Source: Byssothecium circinans (Eukaryota > Ascomycota > Dothideomycetes > Pleosporales > Massarinaceae). Taken from it: a stretch of DNA of 52,903 bases. This document shows, piece by piece, positions 22,532 to 34,044 of the stretch. The notes beneath the pieces were generated by a model. It had not been told where the DNA came from. It made no database searches and saw only the letters and a list, made by a program, of their open reading frames with translations. Location: the NCBI GenBank assembly GCA_010015675.1, contig ML977008.1:265754-318656 (forward strand), given 5' to 3'. The translations under genes and the position numbers were made by a program. How positions within the stretch are numbered: the first letter of the stretch is position 1; the number at the start of each line of letters is the position of its first letter.

Positions 22532-22951
22532 TTATGTATTTATTATGAATGAAGTCGAACATTTGGTGATGGATGTTATGTTTGCTTTGAAACGAGTGCT
22601 GTGCATTATTTTCTGGCTCTGTGAGGCTCCAAGTTTGTGGGACCCCTTTCGCCGCTGATCACGCAGAAGGCGGTCTAAAATCGCAGTGGCATCCCTCGCA
22701 CGTACCGTAATATCAATTCGGGTTAAAAATGAAATAGCGCAGACACAAAAGAAGATTTTATTGGAGATGGAGGTGAAGGTGCGGGCGACTAGATCAAATT
22801 GCTGGGACGAACGTGATTTTTCGGCGCACAGCCACAGCCTAGCCACATTTCAGCCACAGCATGAGTAAGCACCAGAATGACAATCTATCCAAAACACCAA
22901 CGAGACGAAGACATCACACACTCCAGATATCATACAGGGCCTCCAGCATTA
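22532..22951. other. Convergent 3' spacer
   Basis: This 420-bp region lies between the stop codons of the prenyltransferase (+) and p-aminobenzoate synthase (-). No gene seen. Confidence 0.5.
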
Positions 22952-25468
22952 TCAGCAACCATCGCACCGCGGGAACAGCGCTCCTAGCACGCTTGAGCAC
23001 TTCGTCTCCATCTCCTGGAATTCACCCTCATCGGTGCTCTGAATAGTCACAGCCCCCCCAGCTCCGATGCGCCACACCTCCCCATCGCCATGGTTGCTGC
23101 CCGCATCACTCTTGACTGCCGTGCGAATGACGACTGAGAAGTCACCTGCACCACCGACATCCATGTACCCCAAGACGCCTGAATACACTCCTCGAGGCCG
23201 TTGTTCAATGTCAGATAGTATCTCACACGAGCGTTTCTTCGGCGCGCCTGTCATGGACCCAGGAGGCAGTGAGGCTTTTAGAACGTCGATGCCTCGTGGC
23301 CCTGTGTCCTCTTCCAAGCCGCCGTTGGGCAGCTGGCCCTCTATAACGGACACCAGCTGATACACTGTCTCGTACTCTTCCACTACCATCAGCTTCGACA
23401 CCCACGTCTTGTCTGCGCCGACGACTCCACTCAGATCATGACGAATGAGATCTACGATCATCAAGTTCTCCGCTCGCTCCTTTGAACTTTCGAGAATAGC
23501 ATGAGCGCGCTCCCGCGTCATCTCTTTGCTCTTCTTTACCGTGCCCTTGATGGGTCGGAACTGACACTTTCCTTCCCGAGACCAGCTCAGGAAACGTTCA
23601 GGACTGCTACCGACGACAGAAACTCCTGAAAGTCGCATGAAAGCTCCGAATGGTGCAGCGTTATTGGACCGCAGTCGCTTGTAGAGTGCCCACGCATCCA
23701 GTCCCATCCGGCTGTGAGGAGCAGCGGGCACGCTGATCGAGGTGGAGTCAGTCAGACACAATTCGTAGCTATCGCCGGATGCCAACGACTCCTGACATCG
23801 CAACACTTTGTTTCGGTAACTTGTCTCTTTCGGCCGGCTGACTTGTGCGCTGGCGAGAAATCGATCGAGAGTTTCGCACTCTCGCGCTTCGGCTATAGAG
23901 GCTTGAGACACCGATGTGCTCACCGCAAGCTCGGCTCGGCTGGCGAGACCGTCGACGGTGCGTCCCACTTCAAGGATCCACGCCCAGTCCTTTGGCAACA
24001 ATGATTGAATGTACACCTGGGATTTTACGTGGTCGATGACGATGGTGCGATACATAAATGCAAAGTTGATGTCAGGTACTGCTCCAGCAGCCATGGCGCA
24101 TGAAGCATGCGGCTCGACATCAATAGTCTCCAGTCCAGCTTCATATGAGATGTAGCCCATGAAGCCGCCCCAGAATGGACTATCCACGGGGAGATGGCCA
24201 GCGACGTATTGGTCCAAGCCTGTCATCACGACATCTGACCCAGTACTCGACGCCCGCGAGGAACCTCCCTCCTGGTTCCGTGGGTCGTGCAGATCCATCG
24301 CCTCCTGCAATATAGGCCATACCTCTTCAATCGAATTGAGCTGCATGTTACACATTCGACCTTGGTCCATGCCGTACCGCAGGGTCTTGTCGGTGACCTT
24401 GTAAGTGACTTTCATGGTCTTGCCCGGCACCATGAGACCGAGAATGCTGAACCTTCCTGAAGCATGGCCTTGGGAGTCGAGGAGAACGACCTCATTGCGG
24501 TTGTGGCCGAGTGCTTCAAGCAGACTCGTGGGCGTAATGCTGGCGGTGGAGTTCTTTCCCCAACGCAGAAAAACGTCGTCTTCTTCGATGACTGAACGAA
24601 GCAGCTCTGCAAGATGAGAAGAGGGCCGGTGGCTTGCTGGGCTGCCGCCGGGGGTAAAGTCTGCGATCGAAGGAAGAAGTGGAGTCGGGACGGCGATTTG
24701 CTCCTTAATCTGCTCGTTGCGCATCATTCGCATCCGTCCACGCTTCGATAGCCATGCCTGCGCGCTCGTCCACCAATTTGAGATCAGCTGCTTGCCTTCT
24801 TCCGATGTGCAGATTGATTCGGGATGAAACTGAACGCCCCAGAACGGCTTCGTGGTATGTCGAACACCCATCAAGATTGGGCCGTTGACCTCGTCTGTCG
24901 TGTCCCATGCCAAAGGTCGCAGTGAAGGACATTTCCTGGACGGCTCCCAGAATATTTCATTCTCCACATCGATGCTGCCGGATTCCCCATGGAGACCGAC
25001 GCGGAGTGAGTGATACTGTGTCGCTTCTAATCCATCGCCGATGCCCGCGAAAATGTCTGTGTTGCTGTGGGATGGTTTGCTGACGATGCCGTGACGTGCG
25101 CGAGGGAGCTTCCTCACCTCGGCGCCGTGCGCTAGGCATAGTGATTGAAAACCCAAGCAAACACCAAAAATCGGCAGGACGTGCTTGTTTTCGTCCAAAT
25201 TCCAGAGGTTGTTTATAAAGCCCACATCTGATGGTTTTGCGGGATGACCAGGGCCGGGGCCAACCACGATGGCGTCGAATTGGCTCAGGGTGTTGATGAG
25301 GTTCGCGTTCGCCTTCTCGTCATTGATGTGGACGAGCGTCACTGTCGCATTTAAAGTCTGCTCCAGCAAGCCGATGATGTTGTTTGTGAAACTGTCGTAA
25401 GCATCGACGAACAGAATTTTCCCTCGATGCAGGTTAGCCGCAATGCCGCTAGTATCGATCGATCCCAT
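22952..25468 (-). CDS. ABZ1: Bifunctional aminodeoxychorismate (p-aminobenzoate) synthase
   Basis: An uninterrupted 838-codon frame fuses a class I glutamine amidotransferase to a chorismate-binding component I, the usual fungal architecture. The GATase half has PGPGHP, the nucleophile loop FGVCLGFQSL (Cys104) and VQFHPES (catalytic His/Glu). The synthase half has SSPERFL, PIKGTV (with the Lys typical of ADC synthase rather than anthranilate synthase), MIVDLIRHDL, PPGSMTGAPKK and a C-terminal GAGGAVTIQSTDEGEF. It converts chorismate and glutamine to 4-amino-4-deoxychorismate, precursor of p-aminobenzoate. It sits inside a decayed metabolite cluster yet has no stop, frameshift or missing motif, so selection on it has continued: it may be the housekeeping folate gene or a once co-opted copy. 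Confidence 0.94.
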   Translation of the reverse strand: MGSIDTSGIAANLHRGKILFVDAYDSFTNNIIGLLEQTLNATVTLVHINDEKANANLINTLSQFDAIVVGPGPGHPAKPSDVGFINNLWNLDENKHVLPIFGVCLGFQSLCLAHGAEVRKLPRARHGIVSKPSHSNTDIFAGIGDGLEATQYHSLRVGLHGESGSIDVENEIFWEPSRKCPSLRPLAWDTTDEVNGPILMGVRHTTKPFWGVQFHPESICTSEEGKQLISNWWTSAQAWLSKRGRMRMMRNEQIKEQIAVPTPLLPSIADFTPGGSPASHRPSSHLAELLRSVIEEDDVFLRWGKNSTASITPTSLLEALGHNRNEVVLLDSQGHASGRFSILGLMVPGKTMKVTYKVTDKTLRYGMDQGRMCNMQLNSIEEVWPILQEAMDLHDPRNQEGGSSRASSTGSDVVMTGLDQYVAGHLPVDSPFWGGFMGYISYEAGLETIDVEPHASCAMAAGAVPDINFAFMYRTIVIDHVKSQVYIQSLLPKDWAWILEVGRTVDGLASRAELAVSTSVSQASIAEARECETLDRFLASAQVSRPKETSYRNKVLRCQESLASGDSYELCLTDSTSISVPAAPHSRMGLDAWALYKRLRSNNAAPFGAFMRLSGVSVVGSSPERFLSWSREGKCQFRPIKGTVKKSKEMTRERAHAILESSKERAENLMIVDLIRHDLSGVVGADKTWVSKLMVVEEYETVYQLVSVIEGQLPNGGLEEDTGPRGIDVLKASLPPGSMTGAPKKRSCEILSDIEQRPRGVYSGVLGYMDVGGAGDFSVVIRTAVKSDAGSNHGDGEVWRIGAGGAVTIQSTDEGEFQEMETKCSSVLGALFPRCDGC

Positions 25469-25991
25469 GGCGTCGTCGTGTATCGGTGGAGGTTAGGAAG
25501 ATTGATAGTGATGCATCTCTCAACGCCTCAGGCGTGGCAGGAGCCTTGGGATGAAGGGAGGTGTTGCTGTGAGTCACGTGAAAATTCTACCATTGGCAAA
25601 GGCCCTGGGGTATGATCATCGGAGGAGGTTGAATGTCGGCGCGCGGGCCAAGGCCGTGCCGTAAAAGCCACCGATTGAGCCTCCGAAACATTCCGATTCC
25701 TCCGACAACACCAAAGCCACCGTTGCGCTAGCAATGCACTTCCAGATTCAGTCACTGCGACGAGAAGAAAGATGCCGACGCATTTGTGGAAGGGAATGCA
25801 GTCGGGGATTGTGTTTCAGCGTTTCTTCCATCCCGCTAGCTCAACTTCTAGCATTTTTCGACCTGCATCTACAGTGAAGTCGATACCCTGCATTATATTA
25901 CATCTTGGACGTTGAAATCTGGATACCCGTATATTGACTTTTTTTGTTTGCAATACCTTCTTCCATAACGGTCGAGTTGAATACTTCCAAT
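25469..25991. promoter_or_regulatory. Bidirectional promoter of p-aminobenzoate synthase and PKS
   Basis: The 523-bp divergent spacer carries TCGGAGG at 25619-25625 and its reverse complement CCTCCGA at 25680-25686 and 25699-25705, plus an overlapping TGAGTCA/CACGTG composite at 25570-25580. CGG-containing repeats are the usual targets of Zn2Cys6 proteins. The assignment to this cluster's regulator is inference. Confidence 0.5.
25570..25580. promoter_or_regulatory. Gcn4/CpcA-like site overlapping an E-box
   Basis: TGAGTCA (25570-25576), the consensus for Gcn4/CpcA cross-pathway-control regulators, overlaps CACGTG (25575-25580). It lies about 100 bp upstream of the p-aminobenzoate synthase start, which would suit a chorismate-pathway gene. 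Confidence 0.45.
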
Positions 25992-28900
25992 ATGGCCAAA
26001 CAGCAAGAAACGATGCCCATTGCCATTGTCGGCATGGGATGTCGTCTCCCTGGCGGCGCATCAAATCCAGAGAAGCTATGGGACCTTTTGGTGCGAAAGC
26101 AATCCGCCAGGAAAGAAACGCCACATGATCGCTTCAACATTGACGCCTTCTACCATCCCAACGGCGACAAGAATGGCACCATCAACAATCGAGCTGGTCA
26201 CTATCTGGAAGAAGACATATCGGCTTTTGATGCGCCATTCTTCTCGATATCACCCGCCGAAGCGTTGAGTATGGATCATATGCAGCGAATTCTCCTAGAA
26301 GTCGTGTATGAGGTGACGGAGAGCGCAGGGATGCCGATATCGAAACTGGCTGGCACAGATACGAGCGTTTACGTTGGATGCTTTACATCCGACTATGATC
26401 AGATTGCGAAGCGGGATCCAGAACTACTGCCGTACGTGGCCCCAAAGTTACCTTTTCTAGGAGAGACCCATTAATTTGAACCATCGATATAGTAAATACC
26501 ATTCGACGGGAACTGGACAAGCAATCCTGTCCAACCGCATCAGCTACTGCTTCGATCTCAAAGGTCCCAGTGTCACACTCGATACCGCATGCAGCAGCAG
26601 CCTTGTAGCTGTACATCTGGCTTGTCAGAGCATCCGTGCCGGAGAAAGCAGGACCGCAATTGTTGGCGGTACTCATGCGATTCTGAATCCAGATATCATG
26701 GTTGGTATGACGAATCTGCATTTTCTCAGCCCAGATTCCAAATGCTATACCTTCGACTCGCGAGCCAACGGCTATGCAAGAGAAGAAGGCATGGCTGCAC
26801 TGATACTGAAGCCACTCGACGACGCCATACGCGATGGTGACACAGTGCGCGCCGTCATTCGAGGAACGGCTGTCAACTCTAACGGCAAAGGCTCCGGTAT
26901 CACATTACCATCAAGAGAAGCACAGGCCAGCCTCATCCGGTCGGCCTACCGACAAGCTGGCTGCGACCCTTCAGTGACTGGCTACATCGAGGCCCATGGC
27001 ACGGGTACAGCAGCAGGAGACCCTCTCGAGGCGGGTGGAATTGGTGACGCACTTGGTGTTCATCGTCCAGAAGGAGATGACAACAAACTCTACGTCGGAA
27101 GTATCAAGACGAATATTGGTCACCTTGAAGGAGCAAGCGGGCTTGCTGCACTGATCAAGACTGTCATGAGTTTGGAGAAGGGCTTCATTGCGCCCAACCT
27201 CTGGTAGGAGAAGGGCAACCCGGCAATTGACTTTGATGGGTGGCCGATACGAGTGCCTACTGAGATGGTTCCGTGGCCATCGAAGGGAATAAGGAGGGCG
27301 AGCGTAAACGGCTTTGGGTAAGATAATTCTGCTTATGGTATTCATGGAACGAAGGCCGCTGATTCCCACCCTAGGTATGGAGGCACCAACAGTCATGTCA
27401 TCCTTGACGATGCGTACCATTTCATGCGAGAGCGTGGTCTCCATGGGAAGCATCAGACGACATTACCCAGTGGCAGCGATGCCGACTCTCTCGAATCCTG
27501 GGATTCAATATCCTCGCAAATCCCCAAGCCGGCTGAACATCCCCGGATCTTCACCCTGTCAGCTCACGAATCGGCTTCTGTACTTCGTATGGCGAAGGCG
27601 TGCGCTGAGAATCTGAGCTCCGTTCAATCAGACAATGAGCAAGCTCTTCTTGATGACTTAGCGTTCACTTTGGGAGAGCGGCGGACTACCCTCGAGTATA
27701 GTGGCGCGGTCGTAGCTTCATCCGGGGTGGAGCTTATCGAAGCACTCAATGGGCTATCTGCAACGGAACGTCGACTAGCTTCCAAGCCAAATTTGGGCTT
27801 CATCTTCACTGGCCAAGGTGCGCAGTGGTTTGCTATGGGCAGGGAGCTCATGGGGTACCCTGTGTTTGCGAAGAGTCTTGCTGCTTGTAGTGAAGCTGTG
27901 AAGTCATTCGGATCTTCGTGGTCGTTGATTGGTACGTATCCCATGCAGTTGTAGTGGTAGCATGACCCAATAGTCGCTAACTTTCAGTGATACAGACGAG
28001 CTCTCAAAGGATCGGAAGACATCCCGTATCAATGAGGCCGAGATCTCTCAACCCCTCTGCTCAGCACTGCAAATCGCACTCGTCGACCTGTATGCGTCCT
28101 GGAATATCGCTCCCACCTCCGTTGTTGGCCACTCCAGCGGTGAGATTGCAGCAGCCTACGCCACTGGAGCGCTTTCACTCGAAGCTGCCATGTGCGCAGC
28201 TTTCTATCGCGGTTTGTTGTCTAGCAAGATAAAGACTCTCGGCTTCAACGGTGGGATGAAGGCCGCTGGACTCAGCGAAGAGGAGGCTTTGAAAGAGATC
28301 GAAGCGATGGACGACGCGTCTAGAAAGATAGTCGTCGCTTGTGTCAACAGTCCTCGGAGTGTCACGCTCTCGGGAGATATACCAGCATTGAACCAGATCC
28401 AGAAAATCCTCACTCCGCGTGGCATTTTTGCGAGGAAGCTCGAGGTGTCTACTGCTTATCATTCACACCACATGCTTGCCTTGTCTGAGGAGTATCGGCA
28501 GTGCATGGCTTCTCTTGAGGTTGTGCCGTGGGAGAAGCGCAACGACGTGAGCATGTTTTCTTCGGTAACGGGTCGTGTGGTGACCTCCGAAGACGACTTG
28601 GGCGCGAAGTATTAGGTCGATAACATGGTGTCTTGCGTTCGCTTCTCCGATGCACTTTCAGTCCTGTGCAAGTCCCAGCTCGATACCTCCGAAACCAACA
28701 ACAATCTGCTGGTCGAACTTGGGCCCCACGCTGCGCTAGCTGGGCCGGTCAAGCAAATCCTCACCAGCCTCGCCGACTCTTCGAGCAAAGACCCCGTGCT
28801 TCCACCCATCAAATATCTTTCTGCACTCACGCGCGGTAAAGACGCTGCAGTCATCGCTCTCACTACTGCATCATCACTATATTTGAAAGGTTACCCAGTG

Positions 28901-31900
28901 GAACTTCACGCCGCCAACTATCCCTTCGGTACGCCTAAATCCGGTCTCTCCGTCATCACTAACCTGCCGACGTACAGCTGGAACCGCTCGCGCAAGTATT
29001 GGGATGAGTCACGTCTCAGCAAGGATCATCGCTTCCGTGCGTTCCCAAGGACAGATCTTCTCGGTGCGCCTTCTAATGACTGGAATCCTTTTCAACCACG
29101 TTGGCGCAACTTCATCAGGCTAGGCGAGCAGCCATGGGTGAGGAGTCATGTCGTCCAAGGTGCTATCGTCTATCCGGCAGCTGGATACTGTTGTATGGCA
29201 TTGGAGGCTGCTTCGCAGCTCACGTCCGGTAAACTAAATACAGAGGTCTTTGCGTCCGCCGGGAAGCAGGTAGCCGAGTACGGTCTACGTGATGTTGAGA
29301 TCTCGCGGGCACTCATCGTCCCCGACACGGAGGAGGGTATTGAGGTCGGCTTTTCGATTCTCTCAAGCTCATCGGCCCAAGAGAATGAGGTTGAGTTCCG
29401 CGTTTTCTCCCACACGCCAATCGACGGATGGTCGGAGCACTGTCGCGGTTTCGTTTCCGTTCAGTACCGTGGATCTGTCGCATCGGTATCCAGCGTCGAG
29501 AGCAACATACTGTTAGAACAAGCTCGCAAAGCGCCCAAGGCAAAGATTGCTGCCGAAAAGCTCTACAAAGGCCTCGATGCTGTGGGTCTCTATTATGGAC
29601 CCGAGTTTCAAGGCATCACGGACATATCCACTGGCTCCAACCACGCCCTAGGCACTGTACAGATCACGGATACCGCCACTGGGATGCCCAACGGGTTCCA
29701 GTTCCCGCACCTCATTCACCCGGCGACGCTTGATACATTTTTGCAAATGTCTATTGCAGCGCTTACCGAGGGATATATCGACACACTCAAGCAACCATAT
29801 GTACCCACAGCAGTTTAGGAGATTCGTGTGTCCGGTGCCATCGCTCTTTCCACTGGGTATAAGCTTCAAGTCGCAGCTGAGTCCCGACCACGCGGTGCCC
29901 GAGATGTCATTTCAAGCGTTGAAGCTTTGGCAGAGGATGGGCTCCGTCTTGTGAAAATGCGAGGCGTCAGACTTGCTGCCATTGCTTCATCAGCTGCCAA
30001 TACCGCCCGTGCAGATGTTCCCAGCCACACTGCCATCGCGGTCTGGGAACCGGATGTTGACCTTCTTTCTAAGTCAAAGATGAACTTAGTGCTTCGTGAA
30101 TCGATTCCGTCCAGTCGTCCACGGCCGAACGACTACGAGCTACTTGCGTACTACTACTTCGATCGCGTTCTCAACACGATCAATTCAGATGAAGTGCCAA
30201 ACATGCACCCGCATCACCAGAAGTTCTTCCGTTACATGCAGCATCAGCGCGACATGGTCCAATCCAATACGCACGAGCAGCAGAATGAAGAGTGGGCACA
30301 CCTTGGGACTCCCGAGATGCAGGCCCGTCTTGAAAACTTGATCTCTCATCCTTATCTAGCAACCCTTCCGACTTTGAAGGGCGCATGTTCGTTCGTATAG
30401 GCGAAGCGTTGACTTCCATCCTACGTAAAGAAGTCGAGCCTCTCGCCCTGATGATGCAAGACAACCTCCTCCACGACTATTACACCGTGGCTCTCGGTAT
30501 GGACGGCACATATCCCCAAATCGCCCGATACATCTCACTTCTCTCGCACAAGTACCCAGATTTGGAGTACCTCGAGATCGGTGCCGGCACTGGTGGTGCC
30601 ACCGTCCCCGTTCTTCATGCACTTAGTGGCACCGAAGCGCGCAAGTACCCCCGCCTGAAGTCGTATACATACACCGACATATCTTCCGGCTTCTTCGAGC
30701 AAGCGATGCAGAAGTTCAGCAACTGGGGCGACATGATTGAATACGCAAAACTCGATATTGAACAAGACCCCTCCACGCAACCTGGCTTCAAAGACCGCCA
30801 GTTCGATGTAATCATCGCCGCCAACGTTTTGCACGCCACCTACGACATGGATCGCACAATGAGACATGCGCGGAAACTACTTCGACCGGGCGGCAAGTTG
30901 GTCTTGATCGATATGACGCATTCGGTGATGTGTGTATCGCTCATCTTTGGCAATTTGCCAGGCTGGTGGAATTGCGTGGAGCCGTGGAGGATGTATGGAC
31001 CGCTACTTGATGAGAATCAATGGCGTGATGTGCTTGTGAAGAATCACTTTGGTGATTTCGATGCGAGCAGCCCGGATGTGGTGAATCCGTTAGAGGAACA
31101 GACAAGGGTTATGGTCGCCACTGCGCTTGAGGGGAAGAGCGCGCAGGTCAATGGACACGCGGCGGTTTCGAAAGCGCTTATTCTCACGCCAAATTCACCT
31201 GGCGATGCCGAGATAGATGTGATTCGGTCAGCGCGGACGAAACTGGACTCCATCGGCGTTGCTATGCAGTCTTGCACTTTGGGGGAATCAGCCAACCTCG
31301 ACCTTTCCAACACTGCTATCGTCAGCTTCGCCGAGCTCGAAACCAGCATCCTATCCACCGTCTCTCCCTCCGATCTCACTGCCCTCCAACATACCATCCA
31401 AGACTCTACCGGACTCATATGGGTCACTCGTGGCGGCACATCCACCAAAGGCACACGCCCCGAACTCTCCCTCTTCCAGGGCATGGCTCGTTCCCTTCGC
31501 GCTGAACGTGAAGGCATGCCCTGTGCCACCATTGATCTAGATGCCGAACAGCCTCTCCCCGCTCCTGATGCCGCAGAGCTCGTCCTTAAAGTATTCGAGC
31601 AGAGCTTTGGTCTGCATACGGCAAAGAAACGTCTTGGTGTTGATGACCGCGAGTTTAGTGAGGAAGCTGGCGTGCTTAGGATCAAGCGCGCTATTGAAAA
31701 TGAGCGGTTCAATCGACTGATTGCTGAGCGAACAGATGGCACGAGGTTGGAGCCCGAGCTGGGCGATCTCACAAAGTCTGGAAGGGCGTTGAAGGTCAAG
31801 ATTCGGGATGTTGGGAGCGTTGATTCTCTAGTATGGGATGACGATGAAGGCGCTGGCGAGGCACTGCGGGATGACTTTGTCGAGATCAGTGTTCGCGCTG

Positions 31901-34044
31901 TCGGCTTGAACGCTCAGGATGTGCGGACGTGCATGGGCGACGTCGCCGAAGATGACGATAACACTGATACCTCGCTTGGAAGTGAGTGTGCGGGTATGGT
32001 GATCAAGGTCGGTGCTGGTGTTCAGGATGTCGCAGTTGGAGACCGCGTCATCGCCTGGGGACGATATTTCTTGTCGACGACGGCGCGCAGCTCTATCTCT
32101 CTCGTCCAAAAGATACCCAAATCCTTCAGCTTCACGGACGCTGCTGCCCTGCCCTTGGCTTATGCTACGGCGTACTATAGCCTGGTGCATGTGGCTCGTG
32201 TTCAAGAGGGCGATTCGGTCCTGATCAGCGACGCGACGAGCAGCACTGGATCTGCTGCTATTGACATTGCGAAGTCAAAAGGTGCCATTATCCTAGCCAC
32301 TGTGGGGTCGGATGAAGAGAAGAGTGGTCTTGTCGATGGGTACGGTATTCCGGGCTCTCACGTTTTCGCCATCTCATCGAGCCACGACGATGCATTTACG
32401 CGCGACGTACGATCAGTGACCGTTGGTCGCGGCGTTGATGTCGTTTTTGACAGCGCGTCTTCGCTCAAGACGTCCCAAGCTCTGAGCAAACTCATCGCGC
32501 CGTTCGGTCGCTGTATCCAACTCGGCACCAACGCAGAGCACAGAAGTCTCAAGCTCCCGACGAATATCTCTCACACCTCTGTCGATATTTCCAACCTGCC
32601 TTCCCAGAATCCACGACTAGCGGCTCGCATCTTCGCCAACGCTCTCGCGTCAATTCCATCCACCTCTCGATCCCATCTTTCCTCTTCTATTCCCGTCCAC
32701 GCTTTTTCCGAACTCACCGACTCTCTCCGCCAAATTAAAGAAGCCAAACACGACAGAACTATCGTCACACCCCAACCCAGCGACCTCGTCCCCATCCTCC
32801 CTCCACCCCTACCCCACGCCACCATCACAAGCGATGGCACCTACCTCCTCGCCGGCGGTTTCGGCGGCCTAGGGCGATCCATCGCCCGCTGGCTCGCAGA
32901 AAAAGGCGCCCGAAACCTAATCTTCGTCTCGCGCAGCGGCGCCTCCTCGACCTCCGCCCGCACGCTCCTCTACGACCTCAACTCCTGCGGCATCCACACC
33001 TCAGTCCTAACCTGCGACCTAACCCACACCACGACACTCACCACGCTCCTCACCGCCACGCTCTCCACCCTGCCCCCACTCCGCGGCGTAATCCAAGCCG
33101 CCATGCTCCTCCGCGACCAAATCTTTACAAACATGACCCACGACGCCCTCGCCACCTCCCTCGCGCCCAAAGTCCAGGGATCCTGGAGTCTGCACGAAGC
33201 CACCCTCCCGCACCCGCTCGATTTCTTCATCCTGCTCTCCTCGTGCGCCAGTTTCTGGGGGAATGCGGGACAGGCGAACTACGCGGCGGGATGCACGTAT
33301 CAAGTCTCCCTCGCTGCGCATCGACGCCGTCTCAACCTCCCCGCGACCGCCATCGACGTGGGCAAGATCGCGGGCGTGGGCTTCGTGGCCGAGAACAAGG
33401 GGACGACGTCGGAGTTGAATCTCGTCAAGTTGGGGCTGTTGGATGTGAGCGTGGGGCAGTTTCTGACTATGTTGGAGGTAGCCATGGTCGAGGGGAGTGC
33501 GGCGGGAAGTCAGGCGGGAAGAGGAAATGTGGCGGTGAGAAACGGACATTTACTCACGGGCGTGAGTTCGTCGTGCGATCCTCTAAACGGCAACGGCGAC
33601 GAACTCCCGTTCTTCAGCCGCGATCCCGTGTTCTCGCATATGGATTTCGTTCGTACGCATCTCCGCCACCCTTCTTCTTCCTCCTCTTCTTTCTCCTCCT
33701 CCCCTTCCTCCTCCAACCCCAACCCCACTCAACAGATCCCCCTGCCCACCCTCCTATCCGCCTCCCCCACCCCAGAACAAGCAACCCAGCACATCCTCAC
33801 CGCCCTCCTGCACAAACTGTCCCGCGCGCTGATGATGCCGGTCGCGGACCTCGATCCCGAGAAGAGCATGGCGAGCTATGGCGTGGATTCGCTGGTGGCG
33901 GTCGAGCTGCGGAATTGGTTTCGGAGGGAGGTGGGCGTTGAGGTTGCCGTGTTTGATGTTGTGCAGGCGGGGTCTTTGGGGGGGTTGGCTGGGAAGGCGG
34001 CGGGGCGGTTGGGGGGTGTGAATGTGAGGGGGGAGGGGGAGTAA
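25992..34044 (+). pseudogene. Highly reducing type I polyketide synthase with three stops and a frameshift
   Basis: Four exons (25992-26431, 26493-27317, 27375-27931, 27996-34044) with 61-, 57- and 64-bp introns in matching phases describe an HR-PKS of about 2620 aa. Domain order by approximate residue: KS 1-430 (DTACSSS Cys180, EAHGTGT, NIGHLEG), AT 545-860 (GHSSGE, Ser about 654), DH 925-1210 (SHVVQGAIVYP; HPATLD), methyltransferase 1350-1560 (LEIGAGTGG), ER 1870-2180, KR 2200-2400 (AGGFGGLG; NYAAG) and ACP about 2569 (GVDSL). Lesions: TAG at 27205-27207 near the KS end, TAG at 28613-28615 after AT where Trp is expected, TAG at 29816-29818 in DH, and a one-base loss near 30365-30385 before the methyltransferase. 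Exon lengths sum to 7871 nt, one short of a multiple of three. All visible active-site residues remain. Confidence 0.93.

Noticed and set aside
27205..27207. Intron explaining the TAG in the KS domain
   Set aside because: Conserved KS sequence runs directly on both sides of the codon with no donor/acceptor pair that would remove only the stop.
31044..31799. 251-codon minus-strand frame opposite the PKS
   Set aside because: Antisense shadow of the methyltransferase/ER region, with Ser/Arg-rich composition typical of shadows.
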